Shown here piece by piece: positions 1 to 7,613 of a DNA stretch of 35,206 bases. The notes beneath the pieces were generated by a model, which searched no databases, had not been told where the DNA came from, and saw only the letters and a program-made list of their open reading frames with translations. Where the stretch lies: contig JAFTAH010000007.1 of NCBI GenBank assembly GCA_017458625.1, forward strand, positions 1 through 35,206. The letters run 5' to 3'. The position numbers were made by a program, and so were the translations under genes. Every line of letters begins with the position of its first letter. Position 1 is the first letter of the stretch. The stretch comes from Kiritimatiellia bacterium. Lineage in GTDB: Bacteria > Verrucomicrobiota > Kiritimatiellia > CAIQIC01 > Lenti-01.

Positions 1-242
1 AAGCCCCCTTGGTAAACCGTTCTCCCGCCATCCTTTGGATTTTCGCGGGCGGGACGCCCGCGCCCCCAGGCGTCTCCCTCGACCGCGAAAGGCCAAATGA
101 TATGTCTATATTTACATAGACATGCGATTTTCGACTGTTTTCAACAAACGAGGCCATTTTCTGCCCGTCCTCCATTGAAACCCTTACACTTTTTGCTCAC
201 ACCCGCGCCTCTTGGGGAAATCCATTTGCAGAGGCATGTGGG
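1..242. other. Intergenic region upstream of the UvrA-like gene
   Basis: No supportable gene is seen. The region holds a GC hairpin at 44-62 (CGCGGGCG / CGCCCGCG with loop GGA). It has no T-tract after it on either strand, so it is not a clear intrinsic terminator. An AT-richer stretch follows, with the palindrome at 102-123. No convincing paired -35/-10 promoter was found. Confidence 0.5.
102..123. promoter_or_regulatory. Operator-like inverted repeat
   Basis: Two perfect 8-bp arms, ATGTCTAT (102-109) and ATAGACAT (116-123), are separated by six AT-rich bases. The site lies about 120 bp upstream of the UvrA-like gene in the only AT-rich part of this spacer. The size and symmetry suit a dimeric repressor site. 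No regulator gene is adjacent in the window, so the binding protein is unknown. It could also form a short hairpin. Confidence 0.4.
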
Positions 243-2738
243 ATGGGCTATCGTTGCGGGGTCATGCCAGCCAGTCAACCCTCTTGCATTTCCATCCGCG
301 GCGCGCGCGTCCATAACCTGCGGAACCTCGACCTCGACCTTCCGCTGGGCAAGCTCGTCGGCATCGCGGGCGTCAGCGGCTCGGGCAAGAGCTCGCTAGC
401 CCTCGGCGTCCTCTATGCGGAGGGCTCGCGGCGCTATCTCGAGGCCCTCTCCACCTACACGCGCCGCCGCCTCACCCAGGCCGCCCATGCGGACGTCGAC
501 ACCATCGAGCACGTCCCCTCCGCCCTGGCGCTCCACCAGCGACCTGCCGTCCCGGGCATCCGCTCGACGTTCGGCACGATGAGCGAGCTGCTCAACGCCC
601 TGCGCCTCATGTTCTCGCGCCTCGCCTCCCACCCCTGCCCCAACGGCCACTACTGCCCGCCCTCGATGGCCGTCGCCACCATGCGCCCCGAGCGCTGCCC
701 CGTCTGCGGCGCGGAGTTTCTTGGCCCCGGCGCCGAGGACCTGGCCTTCAACTCGCGCGGCGCGTGTCCCGCCTGCCAGGGCACCGGCACCATCCGCGAA
801 CCCGACGAGTCCACCTTCGTCCCGGATCCCTCCCTCAGCATCCGCGACGGCGCGGTCGCCCCCTGGAACCAGCTCATGTGGGACCTCATGAAGGACGTCT
901 GCGCCAAGATGGGCGTGCGCATCGACATCCCCTTCCGCGACCTGACGCCTCACGAGCGCGACATCGTCTTCCGGGGCCCGCGCGTCAAGCAGCACATCCT
1001 CTACCGCTCCAAGCGCGGCGACGACGCGGCCGAGCTCGACTTCACCTACTACAGCGCCCGCGAAACCGTCCTCAACGCCCTCTCCAAGGTCAAGGACGAA
1101 AAGGGCCTCGCGCGCGTCGCCAAGTTCCTCAAGGAGTCCCCATGCCCCGACTGCGGCGGCACGCGCCTCTCCGTCGCCGCCCGCGCCCCTCGCATCGGCG
1201 GCCTCTCGCTGGCCGACGCCACCGCCATGACGCTGGACGCCCTCGTCCCCTGGGTGGCGGCCGTCCCGGACACCCTGCCCGCCCCGATGCGCCCGATGGC
1301 CCGGAGCATCTGCGGCGCATTCCTGGACGTCAGCCGCCGCCTCCGCGAGCTAGGCCTCGGCTACCTCTCCCTCGACCGCGCCGGGGCCACGCTCTCCACC
1401 GGCGAACGCCAGCGCGTCCAGCTGGCCCGCGCCGTTCGCAACCGCACCACGGGCGTCCTCTACGTTCTCGACGAGCCGACCGTCGGCCTGCATCCGGCCA
1501 ACGTCGACGGACTTCTGGGCGTCGTGCGCGACCTCCTCGCCGACGGCAACACCGTCGTCATGGTCGACCACGACCTCCGTCCCCTTCGCGCCTGCGACTG
1601 GCTCGTCGAGCTCGGCCCCGGTGCCGGCAAGGAGGGCGGCACCCTCGTCGCCCAAGGCCCCGTCACCCGCGTCGAACAGGCCCCGGGAAGCCGCATCGGC
1701 CCCTTCCTGTCTGGCCGCGAACGCGTCCGCCAACCCCGTCCCACGCCACCCGACGCCGAAATCTTCGCCCATGGCGCCCTCCACCTCCGTACCCGCCCCC
1801 TGCACACCGTCCACGCCCTGGACATCTCCATTCCCCGCGGCCGCCTGACGGCCGTCACCGGCGTCTCCGGCTCCGGCAAGACCACGCTCGTCCTCGAGCA
1901 GCTCGTCCCTGCGCTCCAAGCCGCCGCCGCCGGCACGCCCCTGCCCGATTCCGTCGAGTCCGTCGACGCCCCGGGCATCCGCCGCGCCAACCTCATCGAC
2001 GCCACGCCCATCGGCATCAACGTCCGCTCCACCCTCGCCACCTACAGCGGCGTCCTCGACCCCCTCCGTCGCCTGTTCGCCGCCACCCCCGCCGCCAAGG
2101 CCGCCCACCTCGGCCCCGGTGCCTTCTCCTACAACACCGGCAGCCTCCGCTGCCCCACCTGCGACGGCACCGGACGCATCTCCCTCGACGTCCAGTTCCT
2201 CCCCGACGTCGACATCCCCTGCCCCGACTGCCACGGCCGCCGCTACGCCCCCGATGCCGCCCACTACCCCTGGCACGGGCACGCCCTGCCCGACCTCCTC
2301 GCCCTGACCGTCGACGAAGCCCGCGCCACCCTCTCCGCCCGCCCAGTCCGGACGCCTCTCCAGACCCTCTCCGGCCTTGGCCTCGGCTACCTGACCCTCG
2401 GCGAAGCCACCCCGGCCCTCTCCGGCGGCGAGGCCCAGCGACTCAAGCTCGCCGCCGAGCTCGGACGCGCCCAGAACGATGCCGTCTTCGTCTTCGACGA
2501 ACCCACCATCGGCCTCCATCCCCTCGACGTCCGGACGCTCCTCTCGACCTTCGACGCCCTACTGGCCCAAGGGGCCACCCTCGTCGTCATCGAACACGAC
2601 CTCGACCTCATCGCCGCCGCCGACTGGGTACTGGACCTCGGCCCCGGCGGCGGCGATGCCGGCGGCCAGCTCGTGGCCGCTTGTCCACCCTCCCGCCTCC
2701 CCGCCTGCCCCGCCAGCGTCACCGGCCGCTTCCTCTAG
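243..2738 (+). CDS. UvrA-like double ABC ATPase without UvrB-binding domain
   Basis: A tandem ABC ATPase of the UvrA family, 831 aa against about 940 for canonical UvrA. Walker A motifs GVSGSGKSS (about 43-51) and GVSGSGKTT (about 540-548) are visible. The first ABC signature is LSTGE (about 384), a variant of LSGGE; the second is canonical LSGGEAQR (about 726). Both Walker B/D-loop segments read DEPT(V/I)GLHP. The C-terminal zinc module is intact (C637, C640, C660, C663). Only about 40 residues separate the CPNGH segment (about 132) from AFNSRGACPAC (about 169), where canonical UvrA carries the UvrB-binding domain, so that domain is absent. Proteins of this class (UvrA2/UvrA paralogues) are linked to damage or drug tolerance rather than core UvrABC repair; that role is inferred. 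ATG 243 has a GAGG 8 nt upstream; ATG 264 is the alternative. The gene converges with the glycosyltransferase. Confidence 0.88.
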   Translation: MGYRCGVMPASQPSCISIRGARVHNLRNLDLDLPLGKLVGIAGVSGSGKSSLALGVLYAEGSRRYLEALSTYTRRRLTQAAHADVDTIEHVPSALALHQRPAVPGIRSTFGTMSELLNALRLMFSRLASHPCPNGHYCPPSMAVATMRPERCPVCGAEFLGPGAEDLAFNSRGACPACQGTGTIREPDESTFVPDPSLSIRDGAVAPWNQLMWDLMKDVCAKMGVRIDIPFRDLTPHERDIVFRGPRVKQHILYRSKRGDDAAELDFTYYSARETVLNALSKVKDEKGLARVAKFLKESPCPDCGGTRLSVAARAPRIGGLSLADATAMTLDALVPWVAAVPDTLPAPMRPMARSICGAFLDVSRRLRELGLGYLSLDRAGATLSTGERQRVQLARAVRNRTTGVLYVLDEPTVGLHPANVDGLLGVVRDLLADGNTVVMVDHDLRPLRACDWLVELGPGAGKEGGTLVAQGPVTRVEQAPGSRIGPFLSGRERVRQPRPTPPDAEIFAHGALHLRTRPLHTVHALDISIPRGRLTAVTGVSGSGKTTLVLEQLVPALQAAAAGTPLPDSVESVDAPGIRRANLIDATPIGINVRSTLATYSGVLDPLRRLFAATPAAKAAHLGPGAFSYNTGSLRCPTCDGTGRISLDVQFLPDVDIPCPDCHGRRYAPDAAHYPWHGHALPDLLALTVDEARATLSARPVRTPLQTLSGLGLGYLTLGEATPALSGGEAQRLKLAAELGRAQNDAVFVFDEPTIGLHPLDVRTLLSTFDALLAQGATLVVIEHDLDLIAAADWVLDLGPGGGDAGGQLVAACPPSRLPACPASVTGRFL

Positions 2739-2809
2739 CCCGTTGCCGCACTCTTCCTCCCCTTTTCCCTCTCTCTCGAGGGCAAGGGAATCGCCCTCTT
2801 CCCGCCCTC

Positions 2810-3805
2810 TCACTCTCCCGCGAGCTCCCGCACGGCCGCCAGCCGCCGCGCCGCATGAGCGTCCGGCAGCAGCTCCGCCTGCACCTGCACCAACGCCCGC
2901 GCTCCCATCGTCTGCCGTCGCTCCCGGTTCGCCAGCAGTCCCTGGACAGCCTTCGCCATGTCGAGCGCGTCCCCCGGCGCCACCAGCAGGCCCGTCTCGC
3001 CTTCCCGCACATAATCCACCGTCCCCGTCGTCCGGGTTGTCACCACCGCCTTGCCCAGCGACATCGCCTCCAGCAGCACCACCTGTCCCGTCGAACGCTC
3101 GCTCGCCAGCAGCGGCAACGCCACCACTGCCGCCTGCCCCAGCTGCTCCAAATACGCCTCCCACGCACATTCCCGCACCACCCGCAGATTCTTCGGCACC
3201 TCCCCCGCCGGTAGCGCCTGCCCCCGCCCCACAATCGCCACAAACTCCGCCTCCGGCACCCGCCGCGCCACCTCCCAGAACGTCGCCAGGTCTCGCCCCG
3301 TCCGCCCCGCCGTCAGCACCTGCGGCCGGCCGGCCGCCCCCACCTGTTCCACCTCCTGCCGCACCTCCGCCACCGTCGTGCACAGCGGCACGAACACGAC
3401 CTTTTCCTCCGGAATCCCGAACCGCACCGCCACGCGCCGCCGCTCCGCCGAGCTGTTCACAATCACCCCCAGACTTCTTCCCGCCACCCACTGGAACAGC
3501 CGCCGCTTCGCCCGCCACGTCCACTCCCCCTCCCGCGCCTCGTCCAAAAACACCTCGCAGAGCACCTGCCGCGACCTAAGTCCCAGCACCCCGCACCCCA
3601 CTCCGTACGCCAGACTCGCCCGCGGCCCCATCGTCACCACCGCCGCCACCTCGCCCCCCCGCCGTCGCAGTTTCAGCAGCCGCCACGCCTGCCGCATCGC
3701 CCCCAGCGTGTCCGGACTCTCCCCCTCCCGGCAAATGCTCTCCGTCGCACCCTTCCAGACCTCGCTCTGGAAAAAGGCCATGTTCGTCAAGATTCTGCCG
3801 CTCAT
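2810..3805 (-). CDS. Glycosyltransferase, GT-B fold, family 4-like
   Basis: A 331-aa protein of the GT-B type. The C-terminal half has the family's nucleotide-sugar segment STGQVVLLEAMSLGKAVVTT followed by GTVDYV and GETGLLV. The usual first Glu of the E-x7-E motif is replaced by Ser, while the second Glu (LLEAM) is kept. The N-terminal acceptor half starts MSGRILTNMAFFQSEVW. I chose ATG 3805 because an AGGA stands about 7 nt upstream and the upstream extension is low-complexity Arg/Gly; a GTG at 4045 is possible but unlikely. No membrane segment is evident, so the enzyme is probably cytosolic or peripheral. Donor and acceptor cannot be told from the sequence, and no polysaccharide cluster surrounds it. 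Confidence 0.8.
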   Translation of the reverse strand: MSGRILTNMAFFQSEVWKGATESICREGESPDTLGAMRQAWRLLKLRRRGGEVAAVVTMGPRASLAYGVGCGVLGLRSRQVLCEVFLDEAREGEWTWRAKRRLFQWVAGRSLGVIVNSSAERRRVAVRFGIPEEKVVFVPLCTTVAEVRQEVEQVGAAGRPQVLTAGRTGRDLATFWEVARRVPEAEFVAIVGRGQALPAGEVPKNLRVVRECAWEAYLEQLGQAAVVALPLLASERSTGQVVLLEAMSLGKAVVTTRTTGTVDYVREGETGLLVAPGDALDMAKAVQGLLANRERRQTMGARALVQVQAELLPDAHAARRLAAVRELAGE

Positions 3806-4111
3806 GCTGGTTCCTGTTCGGTTCCGATGCGTCTGCGCCCAGACACTTTTTCCCTGTGCGCTACCCCTTGTTCGGTGCCGGGGCGCTTGCGCCCCGATTC
3901 CTCCCGCCTCCCCCGCCACGGGGCCAGTACCTTTGCGCTTGCGTCGCACGCTCCCACGTCCCGCGCCTCCGCCCCTCGCTTCGCCCCGGTCGCTGGGGTC
4001 GAGGCCCCAGCGCGTCAAGCCTCCTCCGCCCCATTGCGCGCGCACCTCCCACCGCTGGCCGCGCGGAGCCGGGGCACTCGCGCCCTGGCCCCATCGGCCC
4101 GGCCATCGGTC
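3806..4111. other. GC-rich intergenic stretch with two strong hairpins
   Basis: No gene is seen. It contains a hairpin at 3879-3896 (CGGGGCGC / GCGCCCCG) and another at 3991-4012 (CGCTGGGG / CCCCAGCG, 6-nt loop). Neither is followed by a T-run. They look like REP-type hairpins rather than terminators. Confidence 0.45.
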
Positions 4112-4269
4112 CTAGTGTCCTGGATGATAAACACTTGTTCAAACGACGGCATGGTGTTTCCCGACGAGGCGCCGGATTGAAGGCGCAGTTTCCTGCGTCG
4201 AAATCCGGCAACGACGTGGGGGAACATCAGGGCAAGTTTGGACAAGGAATTTTGAATTCAGGACACTAG
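4112..4269. mobile_element. MITE-like near-palindromic element at a CTAG site
   Basis: A 158-bp unit is bounded by CTAG at 4112-4115 and 4266-4269. Terminal inverted repeats read CTAGTGTCCTG (4112-4122) and CAGGACACTAG (4259-4269). The whole unit is an imperfect palindrome centred near 4190. The core is CCGGATT (4172-4178) facing AATCCGG (4202-4208), and the flanking arms also match, for example TTGTTCAAAC on the left against TTGTCCAAAC on the complement of the right. It encodes no protein. IS630 is known to target CTAG and duplicate the central TA, which fits the ends here, so this is probably a non-autonomous IS630-type derivative. The right end supplies the last base of the lexA stop codon. 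Confidence 0.72.
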
Positions 4270-4859
4270 TACTTGCGCACCACGGACCGGACAATGCCGC
4301 CGATAATCAGCGACCGCTTCGCCCGGAGGAACTTGTACTTCGGATTCGCCGGCTCCAGCCGAATCCCCGCCTGGTCGGGCACATAGTACTTCAGCGTCCA
4401 CTCCCCGTCCACGCATGCCACCACCACGTCATGGTCCTTCGGCTGCGCCTCGCGCTCCACGATCACCAGATCGCCTTCCAGAATCCCGGCGTCCTTCATC
4501 GAGTCGCCCCGCACGCTCAGCATGTAGTACCGATCCTGCCGTGTCGCCGGCACCAGATACTCGTCCAGCGAAATCGCCGGCGCATCCGCCAGCTGGTCTT
4601 CCTCCACCGGGAACCCTGCCACCACCGAGCCCAGCTGCCGCACTGGAGCCAGCAGCTTCGGCAACAGCGAAAGCCGCCCTTCCGTCCGCTTCACATAGCC
4701 CAGCCGTTCCAGCTTCCCAATCACCTGCGAAACCGAATTCTTCGACTTGTAGTGGAAAAGCTTGACCATCTCCTCGAACGTCGGGGCCCGGTGTTCCTGC
4801 GCCCAGAACTTGCGAAGGTCCTGCACGCGTTCCATGATGTTGATGCGGCGTAGTGCCAT
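4266..4859 (-). CDS. lexA: LexA-type SOS repressor / S24 self-cleaving protein
   Basis: A 197-aa protein with an N-terminal winged-helix region (about 8-60: FEEMVKLFHYKSKNSVSQVI, then KLERLGYV) and a C-terminal S24 autoprotease domain. The cleavage site is Ala81-Gly82 in VVAGFP, the nucleophile is Ser120 in RGDSM, and the general base is Lys157 in TLKYY. Spacing is almost the same as in E. coli LexA (84/85, 119, 156). RecA-stimulated self-cleavage and SOS derepression are the expected behaviour. The recognition helix differs from the usual LexA sequence, so the DNA target may differ too. ATG 4859 has GGAG 7 nt upstream. A promoter with a GAACGTTC palindrome in its spacer lies at 4896-4924, suggesting autoregulation. 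The TAG stop sits inside the CTAG target of the mobile element. Confidence 0.88.
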   Translation of the reverse strand: MALRRINIMERVQDLRKFWAQEHRAPTFEEMVKLFHYKSKNSVSQVIGKLERLGYVKRTEGRLSLLPKLLAPVRQLGSVVAGFPVEEDQLADAPAISLDEYLVPATRQDRYYMLSVRGDSMKDAGILEGDLVIVEREAQPKDHDVVVACVDGEWTLKYYVPDQAGIRLEPANPKYKFLRAKRSLIIGGIVRSVVRKY

Positions 4860-4895
4860 GTTGTACTCCTCTGGTTCAATACCTTTGATGACCCC

Positions 4896-4924
4896 ACTTT
4901 AGCGGAACGTTCGTCCATCCGCAA
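4896..4924 (-). promoter_or_regulatory. Candidate lexA promoter with GAACGTTC operator
   Basis: On the minus strand a -35-like TTGCGG (4919-4924) and a -10-like TAAAGT (4896-4901) are separated by exactly 17 bp. The spacer contains the 8-bp palindrome GAACGTTC (4905-4912), which resembles the half-sites of known LexA boxes. A repressor bound there would block RNA polymerase. The site lies between the divergent lexA and thiL genes and could affect both. Confidence 0.5.
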
Positions 4925-5006
4925 GCCTTTTTTTGCCATGCAGGACATTCCGCCCCTTGCTCCCGCGTCCCCCCCACGCTATAGTCGCGACGGAGCTTCT
5001 CTACCC

Positions 5007-5969
5007 ATGAAACCCTTGAGCGATGTCGGCGAAATCGGCCTCCTGCGCGTCATCCTGCCCACCCTCCGCCAGCGGCGTGACGTCGCTCGCGGCCCTGGCG
5101 ACGACTGTGCCGTCCTCCGCCTCCCCGACTCCCCCTTCGACCTCCTGGCCACCACCGATCCCGTCATCGAGGGCCGCCACTACCTCCCCGACACTCCCCT
5201 CGCGCTGGTCGCCCGCAAAGCCGTCGCCCGCGCGCTCTCCGACCTCGCCGCCATGGGCGGCACGCCCCGCTGGCTCCTCACCGATGTCACCGCCGCCCCC
5301 GACACTCCCGCCGACAAGGTCTCTGCCCTCTACGCCGGCCTCGAAAAGGCCGCCCGCCACTTCCACGTCTCGATCGTGGGCGGCGACCTCGCCGAGGCCC
5401 GCGAACTCCAGGTCCACATCGTCGCCCTGGGCACCTGTCCGCGCGGCACCGCCGTCCTTCGCTCCACCGCCCGTCCCGGCGACCTCCTGCTCGTCACCGG
5501 TCGCCTCGGCGCTTCCTGGGCCGACGGCAATCTCCACCAGTTCACCTTCCTCCCGCGCCTCGCCCAGGGCCGCTGGCTCGCGCAAAACGGCTATGCCACA
5601 GCCATGATGGACCTCTCCGATGGCCTTGGCGCCGACCTCCCGCGCCTCCTCGACGCTTCCGGGGGCCTGGGCTGCCTCATCCGTCCCGATGCCATCCCCT
5701 GCTCCCCCTTCGCCCGACGCCTCGGCGGCTCTCCCGAACGCGCCATCGCCCGCGCCTGGAACGATGGCGAAGACTTCGAGCTCCTCCTGGCCATCCGTCC
5801 CCGACGGCTCCCCCAGCTCCTCCAGGACTGGGCCGCCGCCTTTCCCCGCCTCCCTCTAACCCCCATCGGCCAGGTCCTCCCGCCCTCGGAGCCGCGCGTA
5901 CTCCTCTCCCCCGACGGCACCTCCCGCCCCTTTCCCAAGGGCGGCTTCGACCACTTCAGCCAAGCCTAA
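5007..5969 (+). CDS. thiL: Thiamine-monophosphate kinase
   Basis: A 320-aa protein of the ThiL/PurM-like fold. ThiL phosphorylates thiamine monophosphate with ATP to give thiamine diphosphate, the active cofactor. Motifs seen in order: DVGEIGLL near the N-terminus, GDDCAVL (31-37), TTDPVIEGRHY (49-59, the Mg-binding Asp), ARALSDLAAMGG (75-85), VGGDLAEA, MDLSDGLGADL and the C-terminal NDGEDFELLL. I chose ATG 5007 because the family begins close to the DVGEIGLL motif; a GGAG lies about 11 nt upstream. An in-frame ATG at 4938 would add an unconserved extension. No TPP riboswitch and no other thiamine gene are visible nearby, so the gene stands alone, divergent from lexA. Confidence 0.92.
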   Translation: MKPLSDVGEIGLLRVILPTLRQRRDVARGPGDDCAVLRLPDSPFDLLATTDPVIEGRHYLPDTPLALVARKAVARALSDLAAMGGTPRWLLTDVTAAPDTPADKVSALYAGLEKAARHFHVSIVGGDLAEARELQVHIVALGTCPRGTAVLRSTARPGDLLLVTGRLGASWADGNLHQFTFLPRLAQGRWLAQNGYATAMMDLSDGLGADLPRLLDASGGLGCLIRPDAIPCSPFARRLGGSPERAIARAWNDGEDFELLLAIRPRRLPQLLQDWAAAFPRLPLTPIGQVLPPSEPRVLLSPDGTSRPFPKGGFDHFSQA

Positions 5970-6066
5970 CCCCTGCGCTCTGGGTTCGGTTGCGGGACGC
6001 TGGCACCCCACCGCGCCCCTCCCGTCCCCTCCCCCTTCGCCCCCATTCTCCCGGCCCCCAATTCTT

Positions 6067-6086
6067 GTGATTCTACGTGAAACATT
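6067..6086 (+). repeat. Copy 1 of the intergenic GTGATTTTACGTGAAA motif
   Basis: The sequence reads GTGATTCTACGTGAAACATT, followed by TGGCTTTTTTGCCAT. It lies between the convergent thiL and rseP genes. It matches the four other copies in this window (17635, 17828, 21478, 29520). Confidence 0.5.
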
Positions 6087-6144
6087 GGCTTTTTTGCCAT
6101 TTTATGTTTCCGCCTGCGGATGCACCGCCTCCCTTCCTTCCCCG

Positions 6145-6157
6145 CCCCCCCCCCCCC
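6145..6157. repeat. C13 homopolymer tract
   Basis: Thirteen consecutive C bases stand four nucleotides beyond the rseP stop codon (a poly-G tract in the rseP transcript). It is non-coding. Such a tract could vary in length by slippage, or its length could be an assembly uncertainty. Confidence 0.8.
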
Positions 6158-6161
6158 GGCC

Positions 6162-7523
6162 TCACGGCGCTTCCGCGCTCCTTGTCGGCAGCGAATCCCG
6201 GATCATCGGCCAGAGTTGCCGCTTCGAATCCCGGAACGTCAAAAACAGGAACAGCACAATCAGCAACATCGCAAACGCGTTCGATAGCGCGTTCACCACC
6301 GCCGCAGGTACCGGCTTGCCCCGGACCCATGCCCACAGGTTCAGCACCACATGCCCGCCATCGAGCACTGGCAGCGGCAGCAGATTGATGATGGCCAGGT
6401 TCACGTTCAGGAACCCCGTGAACCACAACGCCAGCACGAAGCTCGCCTTCACCATCAGGTAGAGCATCACGAAAATCGACACCGGCCCGCCCACGGCCCC
6501 CGCCGCGCTCTTCGCCGTTCTGGGCGTCACCAAGGCCGTCAGAAACTGCCAGATGGACCGCACATGCGCCCCCACCTGCTTCCACGGCGTCGGATGCGAC
6601 AGCACCGCATAGTTCAGATCCCCCACCGTGTTGAACATCACCCCGATCAGATGCCGCTCCAGCTTCTCGTCATACGCCGCCGAAACGCGTCCTTCCACCC
6701 GTTCCCCGCCGCGCAGCACGACAATCGACGCCTCCTGCTCCCCCTTCGCCTCCACCATCGACGCCAGATGCGCCCGACTGAAAACCTCCTGCCCTCCATA
6801 CTCGACGATCTGGTCCCCCGGCCGCACCCCCGCCGCCTCCGCTCCGCTCCCGGCCGACACGGCCGCCACGTTGCACATGTCCATCCCCTCCACCCCGGGC
6901 AGCACCCACGTGTCCCACTTCGACTTCTCCAGTGGCACCGTCAACGCCAGCCGCTCGCCCTCCCCGCGCACAATGCCCAACTCCGCCGGACGCCCATCGG
7001 ACAGTGCCACCTCCGTCACGATGTCCACCCAGTTCCCCACCTGCTTGCCGTTCACGCGCATGATCTCGTCCCCGACCCGCAACCCCGCCGCCTCCGCCGC
7101 GCTCCCCGGCTCCACGAACCCGACCACCCCGTTCAGCTCCTCCAGCGACGACGGCTTGCCCGCAATCCACACCACCACCCCCAGCAGGAGGGCAAACACG
7201 ATATTCCCGGCCGCCCCCGCCACCGCCACCAGGATCTTCTTCCACGGCGCCACCTGCGGCAGCCGTTTCAGCTCCTCCGGCGCATCCTCCAGAAACGAGT
7301 TCGGATCCATCTGCGGCAACGCCACGTAGCCCCCCAGCGGCAGCCATCCGATCTGCCACCGCGTCCGGCCCACCTGACGGCTCCACAGCGCCTTCCCCAT
7401 CCCGATGGAGAACACCGTCGCCTCCATCCCCACCGCCCGCGCCACCAGATAGTGCCCCAGCTCGTGCACGAACACGCTCACCCCGAAGAGCAGCACCATT
7501 AGCACCACAAACGCCACCGCCAT
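6162..7523 (-). CDS. rseP: Site-2 membrane zinc protease, RseP family (M50)
   Basis: A 453-aa intramembrane metalloprotease with two PDZ domains, the RseP layout. The zinc motif HELGH (His20, Glu21, His24) lies in the first membrane segment, and the third ligand motif PLPVLDGGH (Asp388) lies in the C-terminal membrane region. PDZ repeats are seen at about 125-200 (GFVEPGSAAEAAGLRVGDEI) and about 215-300 (AGSGAEAAGVRPGDQI). Family members cleave anti-sigma factors and remnant signal peptides within the inner membrane. ATG 7523 has GAGG 6 nt upstream. It is the last gene of uppS-cdsA-rseP; dxr, often present between cdsA and rseP in other bacteria, is missing. A C13 tract follows the stop. Confidence 0.93.
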   Translation of the reverse strand: MAVAFVVLMVLLFGVSVFVHELGHYLVARAVGMEATVFSIGMGKALWSRQVGRTRWQIGWLPLGGYVALPQMDPNSFLEDAPEELKRLPQVAPWKKILVAVAGAAGNIVFALLLGVVVWIAGKPSSLEELNGVVGFVEPGSAAEAAGLRVGDEIMRVNGKQVGNWVDIVTEVALSDGRPAELGIVRGEGERLALTVPLEKSKWDTWVLPGVEGMDMCNVAAVSAGSGAEAAGVRPGDQIVEYGGQEVFSRAHLASMVEAKGEQEASIVVLRGGERVEGRVSAAYDEKLERHLIGVMFNTVGDLNYAVLSHPTPWKQVGAHVRSIWQFLTALVTPRTAKSAAGAVGGPVSIFVMLYLMVKASFVLALWFTGFLNVNLAIINLLPLPVLDGGHVVLNLWAWVRGKPVPAAVVNALSNAFAMLLIVLFLFLTFRDSKRQLWPMIRDSLPTRSAEAP

Positions 7524-7613
7524 CGCCTACCTCAATCTCGCCTTGCTTCCGCCCGCCCGCTCACAACCACTTCCCATGCCCTGGAAACCTGTTGCCCCCG
7601 CTCCGCAGCCCCC

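Noticed and set aside
764-3214. 816-codon open frame overlapping the UvrA-like gene
   Set aside because: The product is almost all Arg, Pro, His and Ala, as expected from an out-of-frame reading of GC-rich coding DNA, and it crosses into the convergent glycosyltransferase gene.
4860-5006. TPP riboswitch ahead of thiL
   Set aside because: The spacer is short and lacks the CTGAGA and other conserved TPP-riboswitch segments; it is occupied by the lexA promoter.
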